The translations under genes and the position numbers were made by a program. Shown one piece after another: positions 8,056-16,870 of a stretch of DNA of 64,000 nucleotides. This stretch comes from Pseudomonas taiwanensis (GTDB lineage: Bacteria; Pseudomonadota; Gammaproteobacteria; Pseudomonadales; Pseudomonadaceae): positions 124,001 to 188,000 of the forward strand of contig NZ_QJRF01000064.1 in NCBI RefSeq assembly GCF_013393345.1. Direction: 5' to 3'. The number at the start of each line of letters is the position of its first letter. Position 1 is the stretch's first letter. A model generated the notes under the pieces. That model ran no database searches. It was given only the letters and a program-made list of their open reading frames with translations, and was not told the origin of the DNA.

Positions 8056-8922
8056 ATGCAGATCGACCTGCATTGTCACAGTACGGCCTCCGACGGTGCC
8101 CTGGCTCCTGCGGTCCTCGTCGCTCGCGCCCATGAACGGGGCGTGCGCCTGCTGGCGCTGACCGACCACGACACCCTGGAGGGGTTGGACGAGGCCCGCG
8201 AAGCGGCCGCGGCGCTGGACATGCAGCTGATCAATGGTATCGAGCTGTCCTGTACCTGGGGCGGAGCGACGATCCATGTCCTGGGGTATGCCTTTGCCGC
8301 CGATGCCCCCTCCTTGCTGAAGGCCATTGCCGACCTGCATCAAGGGCGTTGGGCTCGGGCCGAAGAAATCTCCCGCCGCCTCGCCGCCAAGGGCATGCCG
8401 GGAGCGCTGGAAGGCGCGCGGGCGGTGCAGCAGGAACTGGGTGACAGCGGCAATGCGCCCGCGCGCCCGCATTTCGCCGAGTTCCTCGTTCGCGCGGGCC
8501 ATGTGCGCGACCGCGCCGAGGCATTCCGCAAATGGCTGGGCGCAGGCAAGCTGGGCGACGTGAAGCAGCACTGGCCGACCCTGGCCGAAGCGGTGGGCAC
8601 CTTGATCGCCGCTGGCGCCTGGATCAGCCTGGCGCATCCTTGGCAGTACAACTTCACCGGCGCAAAACGACGCAAGCTGGTGGCGGACTTCATTCAGGCC
8701 GGCGGTCACGCACTGGAAGTTGTGAATGGCCTGCAGCCGGCGGACCAGGTGGGAAGCCTGGCCGTGCTCGCGCGTGAATTCGGCATGCTGGTCAGTGCCG
8801 GTAGTGACTTCCATGCACCCTGCGATTGGTCGGAGCTGGGCATGTACCGACCCTTGCCGGATGACCTGCCGCCGATTTGGGGGCGCTTCCGCCATGCCCA
8901 CAGCCCTACTGCTGCCCTCTGA
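8056..8922 (+). CDS. rnm: PHP-domain phosphoesterase, RNase AM / TrpH-like
   Basis: A 288-residue PHP-family metal-dependent hydrolase. The N-terminus has the HxH pair in IDLHCHSTASDG, then LTDHDTLEG, and later SLAHPWQYN and SAGSDFHAPC supply the remaining metal ligands. E. coli YciV (RNase AM, TrpH) acts on 3',5'-nucleoside bisphosphates and trims 5' ends of ribosomal RNAs. The gene is followed by yciO, as in E. coli, which supports the identification. ATG at 8056 begins the protein exactly at the PHP domain. Confidence 0.88.
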   Translation: MQIDLHCHSTASDGALAPAVLVARAHERGVRLLALTDHDTLEGLDEAREAAAALDMQLINGIELSCTWGGATIHVLGYAFAADAPSLLKAIADLHQGRWARAEEISRRLAAKGMPGALEGARAVQQELGDSGNAPARPHFAEFLVRAGHVRDRAEAFRKWLGAGKLGDVKQHWPTLAEAVGTLIAAGAWISLAHPWQYNFTGAKRRKLVADFIQAGGHALEVVNGLQPADQVGSLAVLAREFGMLVSAGSDFHAPCDWSELGMYRPLPDDLPPIWGRFRHAHSPTAAL

Positions 8923-8935
8923 ACAGGGAGATGTT

Positions 8936-9565
8936 GTGAGTCAATTTTTCCAGGTACACCCGGAGAATCCACAGCCGCGCCTGATTCGGCAGGCGGTGGA
9001 AATCGTCAAGGCGGGCGGGGTAATCGTCTATCCCACCGACTCTTCCTATGCCCTGGGATGCCTGATCGGTGACAAGGGCGCCGTGGAGCGCATTCGCCGC
9101 CTGCGCCGGCTGGACGAGAAACACAACTTCACCTTGCTCTGCCGCGATCTTTCGGAGATCGGCATTTTCGCCAAGGTGGATACCACGGCTTTCCGCCTGA
9201 TCAAGGCGCACACACCCGGTCCCTACACCTTCATCCTCAACGCCACCCGGGAAGTGCCGCGCATGCTGATGCACCCGAAGCGGCGCACCATCGGTCTGCG
9301 GGTGCCGGATCACCCCATCACGCTGGCTTTGCTCGAGCAACTGGGGGCGCCCCTGATAAGCACTACCCTGATTCTGCCGGGGGAAGACCTGCCGATGAGT
9401 GATCCCTACGAGATGCGGAAAATCCTCGAGCACCAGGTGGACCTGATCATCGACGGCGGCCACGGCGGTATGGCCGCTTCCACCGTCATCAGCCTGTCAG
9501 AAGGCAAGCCTGAGGTGGTGCGCGTGGGCTGCGGTGATCCGCAGCCCTTCCTCGACGAGGAGTGA
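8936..9565 (+). CDS. yciO: YciO/Sua5/YrdC family protein
   Basis: A 209-residue protein of the threonylcarbamoyl-AMP synthase fold. KAGGVIVYPTDSSYALGCLIG is the nucleotide-binding loop region; RxKxxxxxxLLCRDLSEI and TPGPYTFIL (TsaC-like STAP or PGP region) follow. YciO resembles TsaC but in E. coli does not replace it for tRNA t6A synthesis, so the cellular role is open. A GTG start at 8936 follows GGGAG at good spacing, 13 bases after the upstream stop. The longer in-frame reading overlaps the PHP gene and is rejected. Confidence 0.9.
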   Translation: MSQFFQVHPENPQPRLIRQAVEIVKAGGVIVYPTDSSYALGCLIGDKGAVERIRRLRRLDEKHNFTLLCRDLSEIGIFAKVDTTAFRLIKAHTPGPYTFILNATREVPRMLMHPKRRTIGLRVPDHPITLALLEQLGAPLISTTLILPGEDLPMSDPYEMRKILEHQVDLIIDGGHGGMAASTVISLSEGKPEVVRVGCGDPQPFLDEE

Positions 9566-9574
9566 CGGCGCTAC

Positions 9575-9931
9575 TCAAAGCAGGATCGCCACCAGGATGA
9601 TCACCAGCAGGATGATGATGAAGTCGGTGGTGCTGATCGCGCCACCGGCCGGCACCGCATCCATCTTCTGCGCCAGCTGCGCGGCTTCCGCAGGTGTCAT
9701 GGCCTGGACCCTGGCACGGGCCGTAGCAGCATCCACGCCCATGGTGCGCATCTGCGCCTGTACCTCGGCCTTGCTCAGGAACGCATCGATTTTCGCGCGA
9801 TCATTCGGCTGTTGCTGGGCCGAGACGGCTTCATCGGTGGCGATCATGCCGGCGTATGACGACGTCACCGGCACCAGCGTGAGGCAAAGAAGCATGAGTA
9901 CGGCAGTGAACATCAGGTTAAAGCGTTTCAT
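9575..9931 (-). CDS. PA2779 family membrane protein
   Basis: A 118-residue protein with a signal peptide (MKRFNLMFTAVLMLLCLTLV..., cleavage near SYA), a mostly helical middle and a C-terminal membrane segment made of Ile/Leu/Val (IIILLVIILVAILL). The central MGVDAATARARVQAMTPAEA stretch is typical of the PA2779 family. In many Pseudomonas genomes such genes sit beside a PA2778-type cysteine peptidase. No such partner is next to it here. The function is unknown. It is convergent with yciO, nine bases apart. Confidence 0.8.
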   Translation of the reverse strand: MKRFNLMFTAVLMLLCLTLVPVTSSYAGMIATDEAVSAQQQPNDRAKIDAFLSKAEVQAQMRTMGVDAATARARVQAMTPAEAAQLAQKMDAVPAGGAISTTDFIIILLVIILVAILL

Positions 9932-10098
9932 CTGAACCTCCGTGAGCGTTAGCTCCAGACCCGACCAGGAGTGCTGCGTCGTACTTTTTTAGTCTGGCAC
10001 ATGGTGCTAACGTGCCCGTTTTCCGCCGACCGGTGCATTTTCGGTGGATATTTCCACCAGGCAGCAGTACCAACCCGGCCGCGCGGCAAGAGGACACC

Positions 10099-10926
10099 AT
10101 GCAGAACACGCCGCCATCCGAGGGGCACGACAGCCAGGCCGGCGCCCAGCAGGAACTACCCTTCGCCCTCGTCTATGGCCAGGCGGTCACCGAGCTGCCG
10201 CAGGACCTCTATATCCCGCCGGATGCGCTGGAAGTGTTCCTCGAAGCCTTCGAGGGCCCGCTCGACTTGCTGCTGTACCTGATCCGCAAGCAGAACATCG
10301 ACATCCTCGATATCCCGGTGGCAGCCATCACCCACCAGTACATGTCTTATGTCGAGCTGATGAAGTCAGTGCGTCTGGAACTGGCCGCCGAGTACCTGGT
10401 AATGGCCGCGATGCTGGCGGAGATCAAGTCGCGCATGCTGCTGCCACGCTCGAATGAAGCGGAGGAAGAGGAAGACGATCCGCGTGCCGAGCTGATTCGC
10501 CGTCTGCAGGAATACGAACGCTTCAAGGCCGCAGCCGAAGGTATCGACCAACTCCCCCGGGTGGGGCGTGATGTCACCGTCCCGCGCCTCGATGCGCCGG
10601 AAGCGCGGGCGCGCAAGCTGTTGCCGGACGTCGCCCTGGAAGAACTGCTGTTGTCCATGGCCGAAGTGCTGCGCCGTGCCGACATGTTCGAAAGCCACCA
10701 GGTCACCCGCGAAGCATTGTCTACCCGGGAGCGCATGAGCGAAGTGCTGGAGCGGCTCAAGGGTGGCGCCTTCGTGCCCTTCGTCGCCCTGTTCACAATG
10801 GAGGAGGGCCGCCTCGGAGTCGTGGTCACCTTCATGGCTGTGCTGGAACTGATCAAGGAACAGCTGGTGGAACTCGTGCAGAATGAACCCTTCGCCCCCA
10901 TCCATGTGCGCGCCAGGGCCGAGTAG
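10099..10926 (+). CDS. scpA: Segregation and condensation protein A
   Basis: A 275-residue kleisin of the SMC condensin-like complex, which compacts and segregates chromosomes. LEVFLEAFEGPLDLLLYLI is the conserved N-terminal SMC-binding helix region, and the winged-helix end FVALFTMEEG...VTFMAVLELIK is intact. The start MQNTPPSEGH follows AAGAGGA. A longer in-frame version from 10012 adds a basic stretch with no family likeness. The stop abuts the scpB ATG directly (TAGATG), indicating coupled translation. Confidence 0.93.
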   Translation: MQNTPPSEGHDSQAGAQQELPFALVYGQAVTELPQDLYIPPDALEVFLEAFEGPLDLLLYLIRKQNIDILDIPVAAITHQYMSYVELMKSVRLELAAEYLVMAAMLAEIKSRMLLPRSNEAEEEEDDPRAELIRRLQEYERFKAAAEGIDQLPRVGRDVTVPRLDAPEARARKLLPDVALEELLLSMAEVLRRADMFESHQVTREALSTRERMSEVLERLKGGAFVPFVALFTMEEGRLGVVVTFMAVLELIKEQLVELVQNEPFAPIHVRARAE

Positions 10927-11709
10927 ATGAACCTCAACGACCCCAAGGATCTCGCTTCGCTGCTGGAAGCCTTTCTCCTGGCCTCCGGCAAGCCCCTGTC
11001 GTTGGAGCGCCTGGCTGAACTCTTCGAAGAGGCCGAGCGTCCCGAGTTGTCGGTGATCCGTTCCGCCCTGGCAATTCTCGCCAAGAGCTGTGAAGGGCGC
11101 GCGTTCGAGCTGCGCGAGGTCGCTTCCGGCTACCGCCTGCAGGTGCGCGAGCGATTTTCACCCTGGGTCGGCCGGCTCTGGGAGGAGCGCCCCCAGCGCT
11201 ACTCGCGCGCCATGTTGGAAACCCTCGCCCTGGTGGCCTATCGGCAACCCATCACCCGGGGCGAGATCGAGGACATCCGTGGCGTTGCGGTCAACAGCCA
11301 GATCGTCAAAACGCTGCTGGAGCGTGAGTGGATTCGCGTCGTGGGTTATCGCGACGTACCCGGCAAGCCGGCGATGTTCGCCACAACCCGCGCTTTCCTC
11401 GACCACTTCAACCTGAAGAGCCTCGAAGAACTTCCGCCGCTGGCCGCCTTGCGCGAGTTGGAGCCCGAGCCGGTCTTGGCGCTGGAGGACGGCGACGCGC
11501 CGGTACCCGATGGCCTGCAGGCCCGCGCTGACGCCGAGCAGCCGACCGAGCCGCGCGAAGAAACCAGTTTCCGCTCCCTGTTGGCGGAGCTGGACATCAT
11601 GGAAGAGGGCTTGAAGACCGACTTCGATGATCTGTTGCTCGCCGAAGCCGACGACGATTCCGCCACCGAAGCGGACGACGAGTCGCTGCCGGACGAAACC
11701 CTGCACTGA
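10927..11709 (+). CDS. scpB: Segregation and condensation protein B
   Basis: A 260-residue partner of ScpA with two winged-helix domains. LEAFLLASGKPLSLERLAEL begins the first. The second carries RYSRAMLETLALVAYRQP and ITRGEIEDIRGVAVNSQIV, the most conserved part of the family. An acidic tail of about 80 residues, rich in Glu and Asp, is longer than in short ScpB proteins but common in Pseudomonas. It starts directly after the scpA stop and is followed by rluB, the usual order. Confidence 0.93.
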   Translation: MNLNDPKDLASLLEAFLLASGKPLSLERLAELFEEAERPELSVIRSALAILAKSCEGRAFELREVASGYRLQVRERFSPWVGRLWEERPQRYSRAMLETLALVAYRQPITRGEIEDIRGVAVNSQIVKTLLEREWIRVVGYRDVPGKPAMFATTRAFLDHFNLKSLEELPPLAALRELEPEPVLALEDGDAPVPDGLQARADAEQPTEPREETSFRSLLAELDIMEEGLKTDFDDLLLAEADDDSATEADDESLPDETLH

Positions 11710-11819
11710 CGCCACCGGTCAGCGGACGGGCTGACGTCAGGTCTTTGCTCAACTAGCCTGAGTGCCACCGGCCGCGTATGATGCGCGGCCTTTTTACTGA
11801 TACACCGGGAGGTGCCCAG

Positions 11820-13220
11820 ATGAGTGAAGTCGAATTCAGCCCCGCAGGGGAAAAACTGCAGAAAGTCCTGGCCCGCATGGGTCTGGCCTCGCGCCGCGAT
11901 ATCGAGGCGTGGATCACTGAAGGTCGGGTCAAGGTCAATGGCGAGATCGCTACCCTTGGCCAGCGCGTCGACACCCATGACGCCATCAGCGTCGATGGTC
12001 GCCTGCTCAAGCGCGAAGAAGAAGTCGAAAGCGTCCGCCGTGTCCTGATCTACAACAAGCCCGAAGGCGAAGTCTGCACCCGCGACGACCCGGAAGGCCG
12101 CGCCACCGTATTCGAGCGCCTGCCGCGCCTCAAGGCCGGCCGCTGGATCAACATCGGTCGCCTGGACATCAACACCACCGGCCTGCTGCTGTTCACCACC
12201 GACGGTGAACTGGCCAACCGCCTGATGCATCCCTCCTACGAGATGGACCGCGAATATGCGGTGCGCGTGCGTGGTGAAGTCACCGAGGAAATGCTGGAGA
12301 ACCTGAAGAAGGGCGTGATGCTCGACGACGGCCCGGCCAAGTTCACCGACATCAAGGAAGCCCCCGGCGGCGAAGGTCTCAACCACTGGTATCACTGCGT
12401 GGTGATGGAAGGCCGTAACCGCGAAGTGCGCCGTCTCTGGGAGTCCCAGGGCCTTGTGGTCAGCCGCCTCAAGCGTGTGCGTTTCGGTCCGGTGTTCATC
12501 ACTTCCGACCTGACCATGGGGCGCTGGCGCGAAATGAGCCAGAACGAGGTGGATATCCTCAGCACCGAAGTCGGCCTCACGCCGGTGGCCCTGCCGGCCA
12601 TGAAAGGCAAGTTCCGCGAAAAGCTGGATCGCCTGCAGCGCAAGTCGGCCAAGCCGGTTGGCGCTCGTGCGCCGCGTCGTGACGACGACGAGCGCCCGGC
12701 CCGTGGTCCGCGCCGTGAAGGTGATGAGCGTCCGGCGCGTGGTCCGCGCAGCGAGGGTGGTGAGCGTCCGGCCCGTGGTCCGCGTCGCGAAGGTGATGAG
12801 CGTCCCGCCCGTGGTCCGCGTCGCGAGGGCGATGAGCGTCCGGCTCGTGGCCCGCGCAGCGAGGGTGGTGAGCGTCCGGCTCGTGGTCCACGTCGCGACG
12901 GCGATGAGCGTCCGGCTCGTGGTCCGCGCAGTGAAGGTGGCGAGCGTCCGACCCGTGGCCCGCGTAGCGAAGGCGGTGAGCGTCCGGCCCGTGGTCCGCG
13001 TCGCGACGGTGATGAGCGTCCGGCGCGTGCTCCTCGTGGCACGCCCGTGGCCGATCGTCCGCGTGATGTGAACAAGAAGCGTCCGGCCAAGCCCCAGGGC
13101 GAGCGTCCGGCCGTTGAGCTGGCCGACCGTCCGGCTCGCAAGCCCCAGCGCCCGCAGCACAAGCGCAGTGGGCCTGCAGGTGGCGATGGTCAGCGTCCGG
13201 GATTCGGTCGCAAGCGCTGA
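11820..13220 (+). CDS. rluB: 23S rRNA pseudouridine(2605) synthase RluB with long repeat tail
   Basis: A 466-residue protein. Residues about 10-60 form an S4 RNA-binding domain, and the catalytic domain carries the Asp in IGRLDINTTGLLLFTTDG. It makes pseudouridine at 2605 of 23S rRNA. The E. coli enzyme is about 290 residues; the extra 170 here are an Arg/Pro/Gly/Glu-rich tail made of nine 12-residue units (RPARGPRREGDE or RPARGPRSEGGE) followed by an RPA/KP-rich end. GGAGG before ATG 11820 sets the start. The tail is basic, likely disordered, and could bind RNA or ribosomes. It ends at a strong terminator. Confidence 0.93.
   Translation: MSEVEFSPAGEKLQKVLARMGLASRRDIEAWITEGRVKVNGEIATLGQRVDTHDAISVDGRLLKREEEVESVRRVLIYNKPEGEVCTRDDPEGRATVFERLPRLKAGRWINIGRLDINTTGLLLFTTDGELANRLMHPSYEMDREYAVRVRGEVTEEMLENLKKGVMLDDGPAKFTDIKEAPGGEGLNHWYHCVVMEGRNREVRRLWESQGLVVSRLKRVRFGPVFITSDLTMGRWREMSQNEVDILSTEVGLTPVALPAMKGKFREKLDRLQRKSAKPVGARAPRRDDDERPARGPRREGDERPARGPRSEGGERPARGPRREGDERPARGPRREGDERPARGPRSEGGERPARGPRRDGDERPARGPRSEGGERPTRGPRSEGGERPARGPRRDGDERPARAPRGTPVADRPRDVNKKRPAKPQGERPAVELADRPARKPQRPQHKRSGPAGGDGQRPGFGRKR
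12693..13016 (+). repeat. Nine tandem 36-bp coding repeats in rluB
   Basis: Nine in-frame units of 36 bp encode RPARGPR[R/S][E/D]G[D/G]E. Two unit types (RREGDE-like and RSEGGE-like) alternate irregularly, and one unit has RPTRG. Such repeats can expand or shrink by slippage in steps of 12 residues without breaking the frame. Confidence 0.93.
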
Positions 13221-13234
13221 TCGAAGGTAAAAAG

Positions 13235-13266
13235 AAGAAGGGGCTCAGATGAGCCCCTTCTTTTTT
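13235..13266 (+). terminator. rluB terminator
   Basis: The stem AAGAAGGGGCTC pairs with GAGCCCCTTCTT across an AGAT loop and is followed by a T run. It lies 14 bases after the rluB stop. The A-rich left side means it could also work in the opposite direction. Confidence 0.92.
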
Positions 13267-13536
13267 CTCAGTGGAAGATTCCATGTCAATCAGCCGTGGC
13301 TGTTGGCATCTCATCAAGGCAAGGGCGGTTCATTCGCCAATGGAACTGGCCGCGAGCCAGCCTGTCACCGCCCTCACCCCAACCCTCTCCCAAAGGGAGA
13401 GGGGGCAGACTGTGCCATTCGGACAGTTGTTTGCTTTTCCTGTGGGGGCGATTTCAATCGCGAAGCAGGACGCAGTCCTGCCCCGAAAGCGAATCCATTC
13501 GCGATTGACGCCCCCCACAATTGGCCAGGGCGGTGC
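13267..13536. repeat. Intergenic repeats between rluB and the diguanylate cyclase gene
   Basis: No gene is visible. At about 13370-13410 there is a CCCTCACCCCAACCCTCTCC / GGGAGAGGG palindrome of a family common between Pseudomonas genes. At 13441-13463 a TGTGGGGGCGATTTCAATCG REP element follows, with a partial inverted copy ending near 13508. Both genes point toward this region, which fits a transcription-stop or spacer role. Confidence 0.75.
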
Positions 13537-14463
13537 TTACCCCGCCATGGACAGCCGGTTGCGACCTTCGCGCTTGGCCACATACAGGGCATTGTCCGCA
13601 CGGCGCAGCAGGCTTTCCACCGATTCCGCCGGCAGCAAGGTGGCGCAACCCAGGCTGATGGACAGGTCCAGCGGGTGACCCTGAACCACGCATTGCAGCT
13701 CGAGGATGCCCATGCGCAGGCGTTCGCCCACCATGGCCGCTGCGTCGCGGCAGGTGCCGGAGAGCAATACGAGGAATTCCTCGCCACCGAAGCGGAACAC
13801 CATGTCGACGTTGCGCAGGCGCGATTTGAGCGTGTTGGCCACCGCTTTCAACACTTCGTCGCCGGTGCCATGACCGTGCTCGTCGTTGATGCGCTTGAAG
13901 TGGTCGATGTCCAGCATCAGCACCGACAACGGCTGTAGGTTTCGACGAGCCAGGTCCACTTCGCGCTGCAGGGTTTGCTCCATGGCGACTCGATTTCCGG
14001 TATCGGTCAGCGGATCGCGCAGGGCGCTCTGGAGTGCGGCCCGATAGAGCAGCGCATTGCGCAGCGGGAAGAGCAGGGTGGATAGCAGGGATTCGAGCTG
14101 ATTGAGTTCGTGTTCGTCGAAGCGCAGGTTGCGGCGGAAGATCAACTCGCCCAGGTACTCGCCCTCGTGGGTCAGGCGATAGCCCGCTGAGTGGCTGGAG
14201 CGACTGCCAAACTCCAGGCGCAGATCGCTGCTCTGATGCTGGTAGGCCAGGGCGTCGAGAGGGACGAGGCGCTGCAGTTCGCTGAAGAACAGGCTGACGA
14301 TGCGTTCCACCTCCAGACTGGTCTGCAATTGCAGGCTCAGCTGGCGACGCAGTTCGGCCAGGCTGAGTGGCCGCAGCTTGGGCTGGCGCTTTCCGGAGAA
14401 GCCGAGGCGCTGCAGTTTCGCGGCATCGAAATCGATGGTGTTGGATTGGGAGGGAGGAACCAT
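13537..14463 (-). CDS. Diguanylate cyclase (GGDEF domain)
   Basis: A 308-residue cytosolic protein. The N-terminal half (about 30-145) looks like a GAF-type sensor. The C-terminal GGDEF domain has the active-site motif GGEEF, preceded by the RxxD inhibitory site as RNVD five residues before it, so c-di-GMP feedback is expected. LMLDIDHFKRINDEHGHGTGD carries the metal-binding Asp. It makes c-di-GMP from GTP. The ATG at 14463 follows AGAGG; a GTG at 14484 is the alternative. The gene is a stand-alone unit between rluB and yciK. Confidence 0.92.
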   Translation of the reverse strand: MVPPSQSNTIDFDAAKLQRLGFSGKRQPKLRPLSLAELRRQLSLQLQTSLEVERIVSLFFSELQRLVPLDALAYQHQSSDLRLEFGSRSSHSAGYRLTHEGEYLGELIFRRNLRFDEHELNQLESLLSTLLFPLRNALLYRAALQSALRDPLTDTGNRVAMEQTLQREVDLARRNLQPLSVLMLDIDHFKRINDEHGHGTGDEVLKAVANTLKSRLRNVDMVFRFGGEEFLVLLSGTCRDAAAMVGERLRMGILELQCVVQGHPLDLSISLGCATLLPAESVESLLRRADNALYVAKREGRNRLSMAG

Positions 14464-14673
14464 TGAGTTGAACCTCTGACGCACTATGCGACGACACCAG
14501 GGGGTAGAGCTATTTTCGTGCCAGGAGCTTTTTGGCAGTAAAAATTGCTTTAGTTTCAGGTGTTTAGCTGTTTACTGCCATGTCGTGCGGCAAGCCGTTG
14601 CCGGCTTACTGGCGAAATCATGGCAATGTGATGCCGGTCACAGGGAAGAGCCGCCGGGAATCTGGCGGAGGCT

Positions 14674-14695
14674 GCGGCGGTCGAATGACCGCCGC
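14674..14695. other. Strong GC hairpin downstream of yciK
   Basis: The stem GCGGCGGTC pairs with GACCGCCGC across a GAAT loop, nine bases after the yciK stop (minus strand). There is no T run, so it may stabilise the 3' end or help a factor-dependent stop. Confidence 0.5.
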
Positions 14696-14704
14696 GGAGG
14701 GAAG

Positions 14705-15445
14705 TCATTGCGCGTCGAAAGCCTGGCCGTTAACACCAGCGCTATCTGGCCCCATGAGATAGAGGTAGACAGGCATGATTTCGGTGGGTTCCGGATTGTT
14801 GTCAGGATTTTCGCCGGGATAGGCCTGGGCGCGCATGTCGGTCCGGGTCGCGCCGGGGTTGACGCTGTTGGAGCGTACGCTGGCAATGCCGTCCACTTCA
14901 TCAGCCAGGACCTGCATCAGGCCCTCGGTGGCGAACTTGGAGACCGCATAGGCGCCCCAGTAAGCGCGTCCCTTGCGGCCAACGCTGCTGGAGGTGAAGA
15001 CCACCGAGGCGTCCTTGGACAGCTTCAGCAGCGGCAGCAGGGTGCTGGTCAGCATGAACATGGCGTTGACGTTGACCTGCATGACGCGCATGAAGTTGTC
15101 GCCCGAGAGCTGCTCGATGGGCGTGCGCGGGCCGAGGATCGAGGCGTTGTGGAGAATGCCATCGATGCGGCCGAATTCCGTTTCCAGGGTCGCCGCCAGC
15201 TCGTCGTACTGGTGCGGCTGGGCGGTTTCCAGGTTGAAAGGAATCACAGCAGGTTGCGGGTGGCCGGCGGCTTCGATTTCGTCGTACACCGCGTTCAGGT
15301 TGGCTTCGGTCTTGCCCAGCAGGAGCACGGTGGCGCCGTGGGCGGCAAAGGTCTTGGCGGCGGCGGCGCCGATGCCACGACCGGCACCGGTGATCAGGAT
15401 GACCCGGTCCTTGAGCAGATCGGGGCGGGCGGAATACTGGAACAT
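14705..15445 (-). CDS. yciK: YciK family short-chain oxidoreductase
   Basis: A 246-residue SDR with the NAD(P)-binding GAGRGIG motif near residue 21, the HNAS motif (LHNASILG), the catalytic Ser in SSSVGRKG and YAVSK as the YxxxK pair. Length and MFQYSARPDLLKDRVILITG match YciK. The natural substrate is unknown. AAGGAG before ATG at 15445 sets the start. It is the last gene of a ubiG-mupP-yciK run, conserved across Pseudomonas. Confidence 0.92.
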   Translation of the reverse strand: MFQYSARPDLLKDRVILITGAGRGIGAAAAKTFAAHGATVLLLGKTEANLNAVYDEIEAAGHPQPAVIPFNLETAQPHQYDELAATLETEFGRIDGILHNASILGPRTPIEQLSGDNFMRVMQVNVNAMFMLTSTLLPLLKLSKDASVVFTSSSVGRKGRAYWGAYAVSKFATEGLMQVLADEVDGIASVRSNSVNPGATRTDMRAQAYPGENPDNNPEPTEIMPVYLYLMGPDSAGVNGQAFDAQ

Positions 15446-15473
15446 GTGAATCTCCTTCGGGGCGCTGCCGGTT

Positions 15474-16154
15474 TCAGCAGCTGCACAGCGCGCGGTCGAG
15501 CACAGCGCGCAGTTCGAGCGGATGGTGGACCACGACGTCGGCACCCCAGTGCGCGGGGTTGTCGTTCGGGTGGATGTAGCCATAGCTGACCGCGGCGGTG
15601 CGGGTGCCGGCGGCACGGCCGGATTCGATGTCGCGCAGGTCGTCACCAACGAAGAGCACGCTGGCCGGGTCCAGGTTCAGCTTGCTGCAGGCGAGCAGCA
15701 GCATTTCCGGGTCCGGCTTGCTGTTCTTCACGTGGTCGGGGCAGATCAGCACGGCGGAGCGTCCGGCCAGGCCGAGTTGCTCCATGATGGGTTCGGCGAA
15801 TCGCACCGGCTTGTTGGTCACCACGCCCCAGATCAGCTTGGCCTGTTCGATGTCCGACAGAAGTTCGTCGATGCCATCGAACGGGCGGGTGAGCACGGCG
15901 CAATGCTGCTGGTAGCGCTCCAGGAATTCCAGGCGCAGGGGCTCGAACTCCGGCGCTTCCGGGTCCATCTGGAAGGCGCAGGCCACCATGGCGCGGGCGC
16001 CACCGGAGATCACGTCGCGAATCGCCTTCTCGTCCCTGGGCGGCAGGCCGCGTTCGGTGAGCATGGCCTGGCAGATGGCAATGAAGTCCGGCGCCGAGTC
16101 GAGCAGGGTGCCGTCCATATCGAAAAGTACCGCTTGAAGGCGCATGCCGGTCAT
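15474..16154 (-). CDS. mupP: N-acetylmuramic acid 6-phosphate phosphatase MupP (Gph-like HAD)
   Basis: A 226-residue HAD phosphatase. Motif I is [10 protein letters not shown], motif II is the Thr in WGVVTNKP, motif III the Lys in [10 protein letters not shown] and motif [12 protein letters not shown]. It resembles phosphoglycolate phosphatase, but the gene in this ubiG-linked position in Pseudomonas is MupP, which removes phosphate from MurNAc-6-P in peptidoglycan recycling. That pathway bypasses MurA and so affects fosfomycin tolerance. The ATG overlaps the ubiG stop by the ATGA pattern. Amgk/MurU partners are not in the window. Confidence 0.88.
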   Translation of the reverse strand: MTGMRLQAVLFDMDGTLLDSAPDFIAICQAMLTERGLPPRDEKAIRDVISGGARAMVACAFQMDPEAPEFEPLRLEFLERYQQHCAVLTRPFDGIDELLSDIEQAKLIWGVVTNKPVRFAEPIMEQLGLAGRSAVLICPDHVKNSKPDPEMLLLACSKLNLDPASVLFVGDDLRDIESGRAAGTRTAAVSYGYIHPNDNPAHWGADVVVHHPLELRAVLDRALCSC

Positions 16155-16849
16155 TCCTCGCGCAGGGTCTGGATCATGTAGTTGACGTCGACGTCTGCTT
16201 CCAGCTTGTAGTGCTTGGTCAGCGGGTTGTAGGTCAGGCCGATGATGTCCTTCACCGAAAGACCGGCGACGCGGCTCCAGGCACCGAGCTCGGACGGGCG
16301 GATGAATTTCTTGAAATCGTGGGTGCCGCGCGGCAGGAGGCGCATGACGTACTCGGCGCCGACGATGGCGAAGAGGTAGGCCTTGGGATTGCGGTTGATG
16401 GTGGAGAAGAACACCTGTCCGCCCGGCTTGACCAGGGTGTAGCAGGCGCGGATCACCGAGGCCGGGTCCGGCACGTGCTCGAGCATTTCCATGCAGGTGA
16501 CCACGTCGAACTGGCCGGGCATCTCGGCGGCCAGGGCTTCGGCGGTGATGCGGCGGTATTCCACCGGTACGCCGGATTCCAGCTGGTGCAGCTGAGCGAC
16601 CGCCAGCGGCGCTTCACCCATGTCGATGCCGGTCACAGTGGCGCCGCGCTGGGCCATGGATTCACTGAGGATGCCGCCGCCGCAGCCGACGTCCAGCACT
16701 TTCTTGCCGGCCAGCTTGACGCGTTCGTCAATCCAGTTGACCCGCAGGGGGTTGATGTCGTGCAGGGGTTTGAACTCGCTCTCGCGGTCCCACCAGCGGT
16801 GGGCGAGGGCCTCGAACTTGGCGATTTCGACGTGATCGACGTTGGTCAT
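16151..16849 (-). CDS. ubiG: Ubiquinone biosynthesis O-methyltransferase UbiG
   Basis: A 232-residue SAM-dependent methyltransferase that performs both O-methylations of ubiquinone synthesis. [16 protein letters not shown] is the SAM-binding motif [15 protein letters not shown] and [13 protein letters not shown] are family hallmarks. The start [20 protein letters not shown] is canonical. It is the first gene of the run with mupP (four-base overlap) and yciK, and it follows the MTA deaminase gene on the same strand by 21 bases. Confidence 0.95.
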   Translation of the reverse strand: MTNVDHVEIAKFEALAHRWWDRESEFKPLHDINPLRVNWIDERVKLAGKKVLDVGCGGGILSESMAQRGATVTGIDMGEAPLAVAQLHQLESGVPVEYRRITAEALAAEMPGQFDVVTCMEMLEHVPDPASVIRACYTLVKPGGQVFFSTINRNPKAYLFAIVGAEYVMRLLPRGTHDFKKFIRPSELGAWSRVAGLSVKDIIGLTYNPLTKHYKLEADVDVNYMIQTLREE

Positions 16850-16870
16850 GGGATGTCCTCGAAACAGAAT

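Noticed and set aside
12693-13016. CRISPR-like array
   Set aside because: The 36-bp period has no spacers and the units are in-frame coding repeats of rluB.
11346-13160. A 604-codon antisense frame with Thr/Arg/Ala repeats
   Set aside because: Its repeats are the reverse reading of the 36-bp rluB repeats; no independent coding evidence.
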